Counted from the stretch's first letter, positions 1 to 7,076 are shown. The stretch is 14,903 bases of DNA from DASROJ01 sp035646975 (GCA_035646975.1 DASROJ010000339.1:1-14903), one strand, 5' to 3'. Translations and numbers: made by a program. The notes: generated by a model from the letters alone, not told the origin.

Positions 1-480
1 GTACTGGGCCAGCACCGACAGCGAGCCGTAGATGCGGCCGCCCGGCGGGGCCACGATCCGGTTGACCACCTCGCGCTGCAGCATCAGCATCATGTCGGTG
101 AGCGCGCCGGAGGAGCGAAACAGGCGCATCAGCACTTCGCCGGTGATCGCGTAGGGGAGGTTGGCCAGCACGCGCGCGGGCCCACCGGTGGTCAGCTCGG
201 AGAGGTCGCACCGCAGGACATCGGCTTCGATGAGGCGGAAGCCTTCGTGGTCGGCGAACCGGAGCTTCAGTCCGGCCGACAGCTCGCGATCGATCTCGAT
301 GGCGATCACGCGGGCGCCGGCGTCGAGCAGCAGGCCGGTGAGCACGCCGCGTCCCGGTCCGATCTCGACGATCGTCTCACCGGCAACGGGAGAGAACAGT
401 TCCACCATGCGGCCGGCGGCGGCGAGGTTGCTGAGAAAATGCTGACCCAACGCATGACGACGCCGGGAAGTGGGAGACAT
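1..480 (-). CDS. ksgA: 16S rRNA adenine dimethyltransferase KsgA/RsmA, N-terminal part (runs off window)
   Basis: Dimethylates two adjacent adenines near the 3' end of 16S rRNA using S-adenosylmethionine, a late step of small-subunit assembly. Reading left from an ATG at 480, the frame stays open for 160 codons to base 1, so about 100 C-terminal residues of the usual 260-280 are missing. Visible motifs are LGQHFL near residue 11, the SAM-binding EIGPGRG (39-45), the acidic ribose loop EID (62-64), Asp87 after the next strand, the catalytic NLPY (107-110) and MLQREV (133-138), all in family order. An AGAGG ribosome site lies four bases before the ATG. It is divergent from trxA across 81 bases. 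Identification is firm; it is incomplete only because of the window edge. Confidence 0.95.
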   Translation of the reverse strand, partial: MSPTSRRRHALGQHFLSNLAAAGRMVELFSPVAGETIVEIGPGRGVLTGLLLDAGARVIAIEIDRELSAGLKLRFADHEGFRLIEADVLRCDLSELTTGGPARVLANLPYAITGEVLMRLFRSSGALTDMMLMLQREVVNRIVAPPGGRIYGSLSVLAQY

Positions 481-501
481 GAAACCTCTGAGAATGTCGC
501 G

Positions 502-510
502 TGCTATACT
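502..510 (+). promoter_or_regulatory. Extended -10 promoter of trxA
   Basis: TGCTATACT fits the extended -10 pattern TGnTATAAT with one mismatch, which can work without a good -35; none is seen upstream. The predicted start near 517 gives a leader of about 45 bases, with a GGGAG ribosome site (548-552) nine bases before the trxA ATG. Confidence 0.55.
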
Positions 511-532
511 CCGCGACCCTGAAAGCTTACAA
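503..532 (-). promoter_or_regulatory. Putative ksgA promoter
   Basis: On the minus strand TTGTAA (532-527) and TATAGC (508-503) are separated by 18 bases, each matching four of six sigma70 consensus positions. Transcription would start near 496, just ahead of ksgA. The -10 shares bases 505-508 with the trxA -10 on the other strand. Confidence 0.4.
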
Positions 533-561
533 AACATCGGTAAACACGGGAGCCGATTTTA

Positions 562-897
562 ATGTCCGAGAATATCATCGTATTGAATGATGCCAACTTC
601 GAGACCGAGGTCGTCAAGACGGACGATGGCCCGATACTGGTGGATTTCTGGGCGACCTGGTGCGGTCCCTGCCGCATGGTGGCGCCGATCCTCGAAAAAC
701 TGGCCACGGAGCTGAAGGGCAAGGCCCGCATCGGGAAGGTCGACGTGGATTGCAACCCCGCGACCGCCGCAAAGTTCGGGATCCGGAGCATCCCCACGCT
801 GCTTCTGTTCAAGAACGGCAAGCCGGTGGACCAGATCATCGGCGCGCAGCCGCGCGAGGCGATCTCGGCGATGATCAACCGGCACCTGGCAGCCTGA
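562..897 (+). CDS. trxA: Thioredoxin
   Basis: Small cytoplasmic dithiol-disulfide oxidoreductase that reduces protein disulfides and is recharged by thioredoxin reductase. At 111 residues it is normal length. The active site WCGPC is at 33-37 (Cys34 and Cys37), the buried proton-relay Asp is Asp28, and the cis-proline loop SIPT has Pro78. There is no signal peptide, so this is the cytoplasmic form. One extra cysteine, Cys64, lies in the DVDCNP strand-loop, a position where other thioredoxins often also have a non-catalytic residue. The ATG is preceded by GGGAG at nine bases. It appears to be a single-gene unit with its own promoter, divergent from ksgA and convergent with cheD. Confidence 0.97.
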   Translation: MSENIIVLNDANFETEVVKTDDGPILVDFWATWCGPCRMVAPILEKLATELKGKARIGKVDVDCNPATAAKFGIRSIPTLLLFKNGKPVDQIIGAQPREAISAMINRHLAA

Positions 898-926
898 GGA
901 ACCTCACAACTCCTTCGGCTCCTGCC
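888..926. terminator. Imperfect inverted repeat at the trxA/cheD convergence
   Basis: Bases 888-900 (GGCAGCCTGAGGA) can pair imperfectly with 911-926, with a 10-base loop, one mismatch, a wobble pair and a three-base bulge. It straddles both stop codons, where a bidirectional terminator would be expected. There is no clear T-run on either side, so it does not meet the intrinsic terminator pattern. Confidence 0.25.
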
Positions 927-1404
927 CCAGGCTGGTGATCCGCATGCCACCCGTGGCCACGCGCGCCACGACGGACCTTCCGCTGGACCCGCCGACTTCC
1001 ATGCCCACCACCTCGATCCGCTCCGCGGCGAGCGCCGCGAGCACGGCGCGGATGTTGCGCTCGCCGAGCGACTCGCGCTCCGGGTTGGAAAACGCGAACA
1101 TGCGGGCTCCGCCGGCCAGCTTGGCCAGCATGTTGCGGCGCTCCACGCCGCGCTGCATCAGGCCGTCGATGAGCGCCGCCACCGCGGTGGGGGCGAAGTT
1201 GCCCGGGGAGGTCAGCGGCGATCTCTCGGCGGGCTGGGGCAGAAGGACGTGGGCCATCCCTGCCACCCGCAGCAGCCGCTGCTCGTAGATGAAGACGGCG
1301 ATGCAGGAGCCCAGACCGCGTATCGAGAGCCCTTCGGGCGCCTCGTCGCGGGCGCAGACGACGATTTCACCCATCTTGACGCGAACGGGCCATACCCCGG
1401 CCAC
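904..1404 (-). CDS. cheD: Chemoreceptor glutamine deamidase CheD
   Basis: Deamidates specific receptor glutamines to glutamate and, in known systems, binds CheC and stimulates its phosphatase activity. The 166-residue protein matches the family: MGEIVV near 11, GLGSC with catalytic Cys34, MAHVLLP with catalytic His52, GGARMF, and a GERN segment before the last strands. The third residue of the described triad, a Thr six positions before the Cys in well-studied CheD, is Ile28 here (comparison from memory). I chose a GTG at 1404, five bases past the cheC stop with GAGGG inside the cheC end. The in-frame ATG at 1374 would leave only the core and is an alternative start. Last gene of the chemotaxis operon. 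Confidence 0.93.
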   Translation of the reverse strand: MAGVWPVRVKMGEIVVCARDEAPEGLSIRGLGSCIAVFIYEQRLLRVAGMAHVLLPQPAERSPLTSPGNFAPTAVAALIDGLMQRGVERRNMLAKLAGGARMFAFSNPERESLGERNIRAVLAALAAERIEVVGMEVGGSSGRSVVARVATGGMRITSLGQEPKEL

Positions 1405-1408
1405 GGCG

Positions 1409-2068
1409 TCAGTCGCCCTCTGGAGGGTCGGGCGGCAACGACCGTCCCAGCATCCTGAGCACCTCGGGCAGGGTGGCCGGATCCGGCAGAAAGAGAATAT
1501 GCCCGATGATGTCGCCCGCCCTGGCGCGAAGCTCAGTCTGGATCACCAGGGCCGAGTCCTGGCCGCCCGAGGAGTCGACGACCAGGGTGTCCATCACGGC
1601 GCCGGCCATGTCGATGGTCAGACGCGGCACCGAGGCGAGCAGACTGCGTTGCAGACGGCGGCTCACGGCGCTCAGGTAGGCGCCGGCGAGGATGTTTCCC
1701 ATCTCCAGCAGCCCCGACCGCTCCATCTCCGGGATGTCGTGAAGTCTTGCCGGCACCAGGGGAGGCCGGCCGGGGACGAGCGCGTCGAGCAGGCGCCCCG
1801 CCGATTCCGGCTCCAGGGCGATCAGGATGTTGCCGCGCGCGTCGCCGTAGACGGCGAGGTGCACGGCCACCACCGCGGCCTCCTCGCCGCCGAGCAGCGC
1901 GGGGACGTCATCCACCGGCAGCGTGCGCACACCGGGCGCCGAAAAAATGAAGTCGAGCCCCGTGATCTGGGAGATGGCCTTGCCCGCGTCCTGCGCTCCG
2001 GCATCCGAGATCCGTTGCAGGCTCGCCATCTCCTCGGCGCTCATCCCCAGCGGGTCGTGTTCTCGCAT
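1409..2068 (-). CDS. cheC: CheC-type CheY-P phosphatase
   Basis: Removes phosphate from CheY-P to reset the chemotaxis signal. At 219 residues it is close to CheC length. The family carries two pseudosymmetric active sites built around E-x-x-N. The second is intact: SGLLEMGNI with Ser118, Glu122 and Asn125. The first helix aligns at LQRISDAGA (17-25) but has Arg19 and Asp22 where Glu and Asn are expected, so this half looks inactive. The protein is therefore functionally nearer to single-site CheX. ATG at 2068 follows the cheA stop by nine bases; an alternative ATG at 2044 would drop eight residues and sits closer to the conserved start. Position next to cheD supports a CheC-CheD pair. Confidence 0.88.
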   Translation of the reverse strand: MREHDPLGMSAEEMASLQRISDAGAQDAGKAISQITGLDFIFSAPGVRTLPVDDVPALLGGEEAAVVAVHLAVYGDARGNILIALEPESAGRLLDALVPGRPPLVPARLHDIPEMERSGLLEMGNILAGAYLSAVSRRLQRSLLASVPRLTIDMAGAVMDTLVVDSSGGQDSALVIQTELRARAGDIIGHILFLPDPATLPEVLRMLGRSLPPDPPEGD

Positions 2069-2077
2069 CGGCGTGTC

Positions 2078-3997
2078 TCAGGCTCCCGAGAGATTGACGA
2101 GATCCAGGATGAGGGCGACGCTGCCGTCGTCCAGCAGCGCCGCGCCCGAGTATCTTCGAAGGCGCTCCAGTGGCGGGCCGAGCGGCTTGACCACCACCTC
2201 GCGTCGCTCGCGGATCCGATCCACCGCGAGCGCTCCGCGCGCCCCGTTGGCCTGGTAGGCGAGCACCTGCACGGCGGCGGCCGGCCGGCCGGCAGGCGTC
2301 CCGCCAAGCGCTTCGTCGAGGTGAACGAGCGGGATGTAGGTGATCCGGCCGGTCCCGTCGGCTTCCTCCTGTGAAGCCAGGAAGCTGCCCGACAGCGTCG
2401 TGCTGATGCGGGCGGGCTCCACGCTTTCTACGCGCGCCACCGCTCCGGCCGGCACCGCGAACAACCCCGCCTGGCATTCCACGACGAAGGCGTCGATGAC
2501 GGCCACCGTCAACGGCAGGGTCATCATCAGCCGTGTCCCTTTGCCTCGTCGCGAGGAGATGCTGATGTGGCCGTGCAGCGCTTCGATGCGGGTGCGCACC
2601 ACGTCCATCCCGACACCGCGACCGGACACCTCGGTCACCTTGGGGGCGGTGGAAAACCCGGGGATGGTGGTCAGCAGGAGCACCTGCTGCTCGTCCATCG
2701 CCGCCAGCTCCGCCTCGGTGGCGAAGCCGCCGGCCAGCGCGGCGGCTTTGATGGAGTCGCCATCCATGCCCTTGCCGTCGTCCTCGATGGCCACCAGCAC
2801 CTGGTCCCCCTCCCGGCTCACGTCGATGCGGATGACCCCTTCGGCGCCCTTTCCCGCCAGCTCGCGCGTTGCGGGCGGTTCGATGCCGTGGTCCACGGCG
2901 TTGCGCAGGATGTGATTGATCGGGTCGATGATCTCCTCGAGCACCGAGCGGTCCAGCGAGACATCAGCGCCGACGATCTCGAGCGCGACGCGCTTGCCGG
3001 TCTTGCGGCACAGATCGCGCACCATGCGTGTGAGCCGCGGGGTGATGTTGTCGAATGGCATCAGGCGGATCAGCATCACCTGCCCGCGCAGGTCGTTGAT
3101 CGACTCGCTGAGCTTGTCGAGCCCCTCCCGGGCCTTGTGGAGTTCGCGCGTCCTGATCGCTTCGGCAAGCGCGCCGCGCCGCGTGATCATCGCCGAGATC
3201 GAATCGAGAAGCCGATCCAGCGTCGCGGTCGCAATCCTGACCGTGGCTTGCGTGGAGTCGGAAGTGTCGGAAAGGGGAGCCGGAGGAGCTGCAGGCGGCT
3301 CGCGCACCTCGAAGCGCTTCAAGTCGAGCAGGTCCTTCACCGCGGACAGGATGGCCGCCTCGGGACGCTCGGTGACGAGATCGACCGTGATCCGGCCGTC
3401 GAATTGGGGGTTTTGCAGCGCCTCGCGCTCCGGTGTCGTGCCGACGATCTGGCCCAGCTTCTGCAGCCGTCTGATCACCAGCGCCGCGCGCGCGCCGGGG
3501 AACTCGGCTTGCGCATCGATCGTCACGAGGCACTGCCAGAGGCGGCCGGCCGCGGGCTCCAGCTCGAGCAGCGGAGCGGCCGGCTTCTCCCCGAGCGCTC
3601 CGCCCGCGGGCAGGGGAGGGATGTTCGCGCGGACCCTGTCGATGATGGCGGCGGTGTCGACGGTCAGCTTGCCGCGTTGTTCGCCGATGGCCGCCCAGGC
3701 AACCATCGCCGAAGTCGAGTCGAGCGCCTCCATCACCAGGTCCGCCAGCATCCCGGGAGGGGCGCCGCCTTTTCGCAGCCTGTCGAACAGGTCCTCCACC
3801 GCGTGGCTGAGCGAAGCGATCTCGCCGAACCCCATCGACGCGGCCATCCCTTTGATCGAATGGAAATGACGGAACAGCGCGTTGAGGGACTCGGGGCGCG
3901 GCGCCACCCCCTGGAGCCGGCCCGCCTCCTTCTCGGCGGCCTGGATGTGCTCGGTGGCCTCGGATACGAACAGGTCGAGGTACTTCTCCATGTCCAT
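2078..3997 (-). CDS. cheA: Chemotaxis histidine kinase CheA
   Basis: Receptor-coupled kinase that autophosphorylates in trans and passes phosphate to CheY. All five domains are present in 639 residues. P1 (1-105) has FHSIKG with phospho-acceptor His46. A P2-like regulator-docking domain spans about 152-232. P3 dimerisation helices run about 250-320. The P4 ATPase (320-497) has N-box NAVDHGIE (366-373), G1 box DDGKGMD (406-412), GRGVGMD (459-465) and GKGTRL (485-490). The P5 CheW-like domain is 498-639. A Pro/Ala-rich linker joins P2 and P3. There is no fused receiver domain, so CheY is a separate partner. The ATG at 3997 has GGGAG seven bases upstream; Met3 is a second possible start. Confidence 0.97.
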   Translation of the reverse strand: MDMEKYLDLFVSEATEHIQAAEKEAGRLQGVAPRPESLNALFRHFHSIKGMAASMGFGEIASLSHAVEDLFDRLRKGGAPPGMLADLVMEALDSTSAMVAWAAIGEQRGKLTVDTAAIIDRVRANIPPLPAGGALGEKPAAPLLELEPAAGRLWQCLVTIDAQAEFPGARAALVIRRLQKLGQIVGTTPEREALQNPQFDGRITVDLVTERPEAAILSAVKDLLDLKRFEVREPPAAPPAPLSDTSDSTQATVRIATATLDRLLDSISAMITRRGALAEAIRTRELHKAREGLDKLSESINDLRGQVMLIRLMPFDNITPRLTRMVRDLCRKTGKRVALEIVGADVSLDRSVLEEIIDPINHILRNAVDHGIEPPATRELAGKGAEGVIRIDVSREGDQVLVAIEDDGKGMDGDSIKAAALAGGFATEAELAAMDEQQVLLLTTIPGFSTAPKVTEVSGRGVGMDVVRTRIEALHGHISISSRRGKGTRLMMTLPLTVAVIDAFVVECQAGLFAVPAGAVARVESVEPARISTTLSGSFLASQEEADGTGRITYIPLVHLDEALGGTPAGRPAAAVQVLAYQANGARGALAVDRIRERREVVVKPLGPPLERLRRYSGAALLDDGSVALILDLVNLSGA

Positions 3998-4021
3998 CGA
4001 TGCGCTCCCGTGCCGCGGCCG

Positions 4022-4417
4022 CTAGCGGCGCGTGAGACCTTCGACGACGCGGATGACTTTTTCGGGGGTGAACGGTTTGACGATGAAGTCGCGCGCGCCG
4101 GCGGCGATCGATTCGATGACGAGCGCCTCCTGGCCCAGCGCGCTGCACATGATGATCGTGGCGCCGGGATCTCCTTTCAGGATTTCGCGCGTGGCCTCGA
4201 TGCCGTCCAGCTCGGGCATGACGATGTCCATCGTCACCAGGCCGGGCATGAGCTGCCGGTACTTGTCGACCGCCTCGCGGCCGTTGGCCGCCTCGCCGAC
4301 CACCTTGCACTTGCCGGTGTTGGTGAGGATGTCGCGGATCATCGACCTCATGAACAGCGCGTCATCGACGATGAGCACCGTGAGCATGTTCGGGTCGGAG
4401 TGGCTGTCGGAAGTCAT
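4022..4417 (-). CDS. cheY: Single-domain response regulator CheY
   Basis: Receives phosphate from CheA and controls the downstream effector, probably the flagellar motor, although no flagellar gene is in this window. The 131 residues form a lone receiver domain: acidic pair Asp18-Asp19, phospho-acceptor Asp64 in VTMDIVMPELDG, Ser92 at the switch Thr/Ser position and Lys114 in the KPF motif. There is no output domain. The first ten residues are a polar extension; Met11 is an alternative start, but the ATG at 4417 has GAGGAG nine bases upstream overlapping the cheW stop, which indicates coupling. Between cheW and cheA in the operon. Confidence 0.95.
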   Translation of the reverse strand: MTSDSHSDPNMLTVLIVDDALFMRSMIRDILTNTGKCKVVGEAANGREAVDKYRQLMPGLVTMDIVMPELDGIEATREILKGDPGATIIMCSALGQEALVIESIAAGARDFIVKPFTPEKVIRVVEGLTRR

Positions 4418-4430
4418 CGGTGTGTTCTCC

Positions 4431-4934
4431 TCAGTTCCATTTCCTGAACCCCTCGAGGATCCTCGCCTCGCAGAAAGAGACCAGATCTCCCGCCGAAAGG
4501 ATGTTGATGATTTCCCCGGCCACGGTCGCCAGGCCGACCGCCGGCAGCGCGGCGTGGCTGTCCTGCGGCGAGGCGCCGTGGGATCCCGAAGCGTTCATGG
4601 ACATCGTCTGCAGGGAGGTCGCGGAAAAGTTCTCGGCCACCGCCTCTGCGACTTCCACCGGGGCATGCACGTAGACGCCGAGGTTCTCCCAGGGCGCCGA
4701 CAGGATGAGGGCGAGCCGGTCTTCGTTGAACCGCGTGGGGGGCAGCGCCCGGCCGAAGATCGTGGCGACGTCGATCAGCGTGATGACGCGTCCCCGGACG
4801 TTGGCCAGCCCCCGGACCACGGTGGGGGCCAGAGGGACCGGGGTGATCCGGCCGGCCGCGGCGATCTCGCTGACCTGGTCGAGCCGCAGGCCGAACCCCT
4901 GGTGTCCGAGCCTGAATCTCACGCAGGCGTTCAT
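4431..4934 (-). CDS. cheW: Chemotaxis coupling protein CheW
   Basis: Adaptor linking the receptor signalling tip to the CheA P5 domain. The 167-residue protein has the CheW fold pattern: VSEI (21-24), VRGLANVRG (40-48) followed by ITLIDV (51-56), a DRLALIL strand (72-78) and a C-terminal INILSAGDLV segment (143-152). A Ser/Gly-rich low-complexity stretch at about 104-132 looks like a loop insertion. The ATG at 4934 is preceded by GGGAG with four-base spacing. Directly downstream of the receptor gene with a 23-base gap. Identity is clear from both motifs and context. Confidence 0.92.
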   Translation of the reverse strand: MNACVRFRLGHQGFGLRLDQVSEIAAAGRITPVPLAPTVVRGLANVRGRVITLIDVATIFGRALPPTRFNEDRLALILSAPWENLGVYVHAPVEVAEAVAENFSATSLQTMSMNASGSHGASPQDSHAALPAVGLATVAGEIINILSAGDLVSFCEARILEGFRKWN

Positions 4935-4957
4935 GTCTCTCCCGTCGGATCCCGGAT

Positions 4958-6196
4958 TCAGATCCTGAAGATCGTGACCAGCTCCTTGAGCGTGTCGGAT
5001 GTCCTGGCAAGCTGTTGCGCCGAGGCCGACATCTCCTGCATCGAGGCCGTCTGCTCCTGCGTGGCGGCCGAGGCTTCCTCCGAGCCGGCGGCGTTGTTCT
5101 CGGCGATGTGCGAGATCTCCTCGATCGCCTTGACGAGGCCTTCGGCCCCCCTGGCCTGCTTCTCGGTTGCCGCGGAGATCTCCATCACGCGGTCCACCGT
5201 GGCGAGCACCGCCTGCTTGATGTCCTCCAGGTTGCGCGACACGCCGGCGACCACCGAACGTCCTTCCACGGCCGAAGCCAGGCTGTCGTTCATCGATTCG
5301 ATGACGCCGCTCGAACCGGTGTTGATCCCTTCGGCGAGGTCCGATATCTGATCGGCCGACACGCGCGCGTTCTCCGCGAGCTTGCCGATCTCCTCGGCCA
5401 CCACGGCGAAGCCCCGGCCATGCTCGCCCGCGCGGGCCGCCTCGATGGTGGCGTTGAGCGCGAGCAGGTGGGTCTGCTGCGCGATCGACGTGATGAAGTC
5501 GACGGTCTTGTTGATCTGCAGCGCGCGCTCGCGAAAGCCGGCCACGGTCGACGTGGCACGCTCGACCTTGTGGTAGATCTGCGTGATCTTTTCCATGGCC
5601 GCCGCCGCGTCATCCGCCCCCTGCCGCGCGCGCTGGCCCGCGTCGGTGGCCAGCCCGGCCGCGGCCTTGGCTTTCTCGGCGATCTCCTCGGTGGAGTGGG
5701 CCAGGCCGCGCGTGATCTCGGTGGTGCGGTTGGCCATCTCGGCCTGCGTCTCGGCGCCGCGGGCGATGTTCTGCACGGTGGAGGAAATCTCCTCGGTGGA
5801 GGCGTTCATCTCCTCGGCGGTGCTCGACAGCGACTGCGCGGAGGAGAAGATCTGCTGGGCCGTGGCCTTGACCTCGGTCACCACGTTGAGCAGGCTGCTC
5901 ACCATCGCATTGAACGAGTCGGCCAGCTCCTCGACTTCATCTCCCGTTTCGATCTCCACCTTCCGGGTCAGATCCCCTTTGCTCATCAGGGAGGTCGCCG
6001 CCGCGAGGCTCTTGAGGTGGCGCGTGTAGTAGCGCGAGAGCGAGATGCCGGCCAGCACGCCGATCAACACGTCGGCCATCGCCAGACCCATCGCGGTGGA
6101 GATGGCCGAGTCCTTGAAGAGGGCCACGATCAGGTAGTTCGAGAGCCCGGCAATGAGGGCCACGGCCACGAACCCGATCGCGAGCTTCTTCTGCAT
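4958..6196 (-). CDS. Methyl-accepting chemotaxis protein with minimal extracytoplasmic loop
   Basis: Receptor that controls CheA. Two hydrophobic segments, about 5-27 and 35-55, are separated by only about seven residues (KDSAIST), so there is no periplasmic ligand domain. A HAMP domain follows (about 56-108). The signalling hairpin tip lies at about 235-275, with LLALNATIEAARAGE (244-258) and GRGFAVVAEE (260-269). Glu/Gln-rich candidate adaptation segments are near 127-138 and 372-385. The arms from tip to methylation regions are about 115 residues, which fits the long 44-heptad class. There is no C-terminal pentapeptide for CheR docking. GGAGG lies six bases before the ATG. Sensing may be through the membrane, a partner or the cytoplasmic part; the stimulus is unknown. 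Confidence 0.95.
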   Translation of the reverse strand: MQKKLAIGFVAVALIAGLSNYLIVALFKDSAISTAMGLAMADVLIGVLAGISLSRYYTRHLKSLAAATSLMSKGDLTRKVEIETGDEVEELADSFNAMVSSLLNVVTEVKATAQQIFSSAQSLSSTAEEMNASTEEISSTVQNIARGAETQAEMANRTTEITRGLAHSTEEIAEKAKAAAGLATDAGQRARQGADDAAAAMEKITQIYHKVERATSTVAGFRERALQINKTVDFITSIAQQTHLLALNATIEAARAGEHGRGFAVVAEEIGKLAENARVSADQISDLAEGINTGSSGVIESMNDSLASAVEGRSVVAGVSRNLEDIKQAVLATVDRVMEISAATEKQARGAEGLVKAIEEISHIAENNAAGSEEASAATQEQTASMQEMSASAQQLARTSDTLKELVTIFRI

Positions 6197-6229
6197 GGTG
6201 TTCCTCCCTGTCTGCCGATGTATCGAAAA

Positions 6230-7036
6230 TCAGTTGCGGCGGTAAAACCGCTCGCTGGCGCTGACGGTGGCAAGCGATTCACGCGCGGGTCCCGTCACTC
6301 TTTCCGCGCGTCCCAGCGCGAGAAATCCGCCGGGTCTGAGCGCGGATACGAATCGCCGCAGGAGCTCGCGCTGGTGCTCCGGCTCGAAGTAGATCAGGAC
6401 ATTGCGGCAGACGATGAGGTCGAACGCGGGTCGTCGTGGCGCGTTGAAGAGATCTCCGCGCCGCAGCGTGACCCTGCGGGTGGCCTCGGGGGCCACGCGC
6501 ACACGGTGTCGCGGAAGATCGAGCAGGAATCGCGCGGCCAGCCGTCCCGGCACGTACGCCGATTCCACCTGCGGGTACTCCGCCGCGCGGGCTATCGCCA
6601 TGGCTCTGCGGTCGATATCGGTGGCCAGGATCGAGGCGCGTCCCAGGGGATCCCGGGATGCGAGGAGCATCGCGATGGAGTACGCTTCCTCTCCGGTGGA
6701 GCAGCCGGCCGACCAGATCTCCACCCGCTGGCTGCCTTGCCTCGAAAGGCCGGCTTGCCTCGAAAGAATGAGGGGCAGGACGCGCCGATCGAGGAAGTCG
6801 AAGAACGACGGGTTGCGGAAGAACCGAGTGACCCGCGTGCTGAGCGTCTCGATGAAGTCGTCGATTTCATGAGTGCGTCGTTCCAGCAGTTCGGCATAGG
6901 CATCCAGATCGGGCAACCCCAGCGAGCGGGCCCGAACCTGGGCCCGCCGCAGGACGTACGAGCGTTTGTAATGCGCCAGATCGAAGCCGCGCCGGCGATT
7001 CAGCGTGGCCGAGATGGATTCGAGGGGAGTATCCAG
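6230..7036 (-). CDS. cheR: Chemotaxis glutamate methyltransferase CheR (probable CTG start)
   Basis: Methylates receptor glutamates using S-adenosylmethionine. The first ATG/GTG/TTG codon in frame is a TTG at 6916, but the frame upstream encodes a typical CheR N-terminus (GFDLAHYKRSYVLRRAQVR at about 17-35 of the extended protein), so the gene must start earlier. The only initiator-like codon after the in-frame TAA (7042-7040) is CTG at 7036, with AAGGA eight bases before it. This gives 268 residues, normal for the family. Other motifs: TRFFRN (70-75), SAM-binding SAGCSTGEEAYS (109-120), ATDID (138-142) and NVLIYF (212-217). A short in-frame duplication gives LSRQAGLSRQG at 91-101. First gene of the operon. 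Confidence 0.9.
   Translation of the reverse strand: MDTPLESISATLNRRRGFDLAHYKRSYVLRRAQVRARSLGLPDLDAYAELLERRTHEIDDFIETLSTRVTRFFRNPSFFDFLDRRVLPLILSRQAGLSRQGSQRVEIWSAGCSTGEEAYSIAMLLASRDPLGRASILATDIDRRAMAIARAAEYPQVESAYVPGRLAARFLLDLPRHRVRVAPEATRRVTLRRGDLFNAPRRPAFDLIVCRNVLIYFEPEHQRELLRRFVSALRPGGFLALGRAERVTGPARESLATVSASERFYRRN
6736..6771 (-). repeat. In-frame 18-bp tandem duplication in cheR
   Basis: CTTGCCTCGAAAG occurs at 6736-6748 and again at 6754-6766, an 18-base period. It encodes two LSRQ units six codons apart, in the variable segment just before the SAM-binding strand. Confidence 0.8.
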
Positions 7037-7044
7037 GGCTTAAG

Positions 7045-7049
7045 TCCTT
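7045..7049 (-). promoter_or_regulatory. Ribosome binding site deciding the cheR start
   Basis: AAGGA on the minus strand lies eight bases before the CTG at 7036 and overlaps a short ATG reading frame (7057-7040, five codons then TAA) in the same frame. It is the only good Shine-Dalgarno match ahead of the conserved CheR N-terminus, and it overlaps the -35 element of the rightward promoter. Confidence 0.55.
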
Positions 7050-7076
7050 GACAGCATTAAGGATCTAGTCTAGACT
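7048..7076 (+). promoter_or_regulatory. Sigma70-type promoter of the moxR-bat operon
   Basis: A perfect TTGACA (7048-7053), a 17-base spacer and TAGACT (7071-7076, four of six) give a strong housekeeping promoter. Transcription would begin near 7083, leaving an 84-base leader before moxR. The -35 sits inside the 5' region of cheR. Confidence 0.75.
7067..7076. promoter_or_regulatory. Palindrome AGTCTAGACT over the -10 region
   Basis: A perfect 10-base palindrome covers the rightward -10, so TAGACT reads on both strands. It could be an operator half or the core of a leftward cheR promoter; a leftward -35 at normal spacing is not evident (TTGAAA at 7091-7086 is 13 bases away). Confidence 0.35.

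Noticed and set aside
895..906. TGAGG-AA-CCTCA inverted repeat covering both trxA and cheD stops
   Set aside because: The loop would be two bases, too short for a stable hairpin; it largely reflects two facing TGA codons.
2567..4447. Long open frame (626 codons) on the plus strand opposite cheA and cheY
   Set aside because: Translation is His/Arg/Gly-rich with no recognisable motif; it mirrors codon bias of the GC-rich cheA/cheY genes on the other strand.
5015..7051. Long plus-strand frame (678 codons) opposite the receptor and cheR
   Set aside because: Low-complexity Gly/Arg/His composition and complete overlap with two well-supported genes; a GC-bias shadow.
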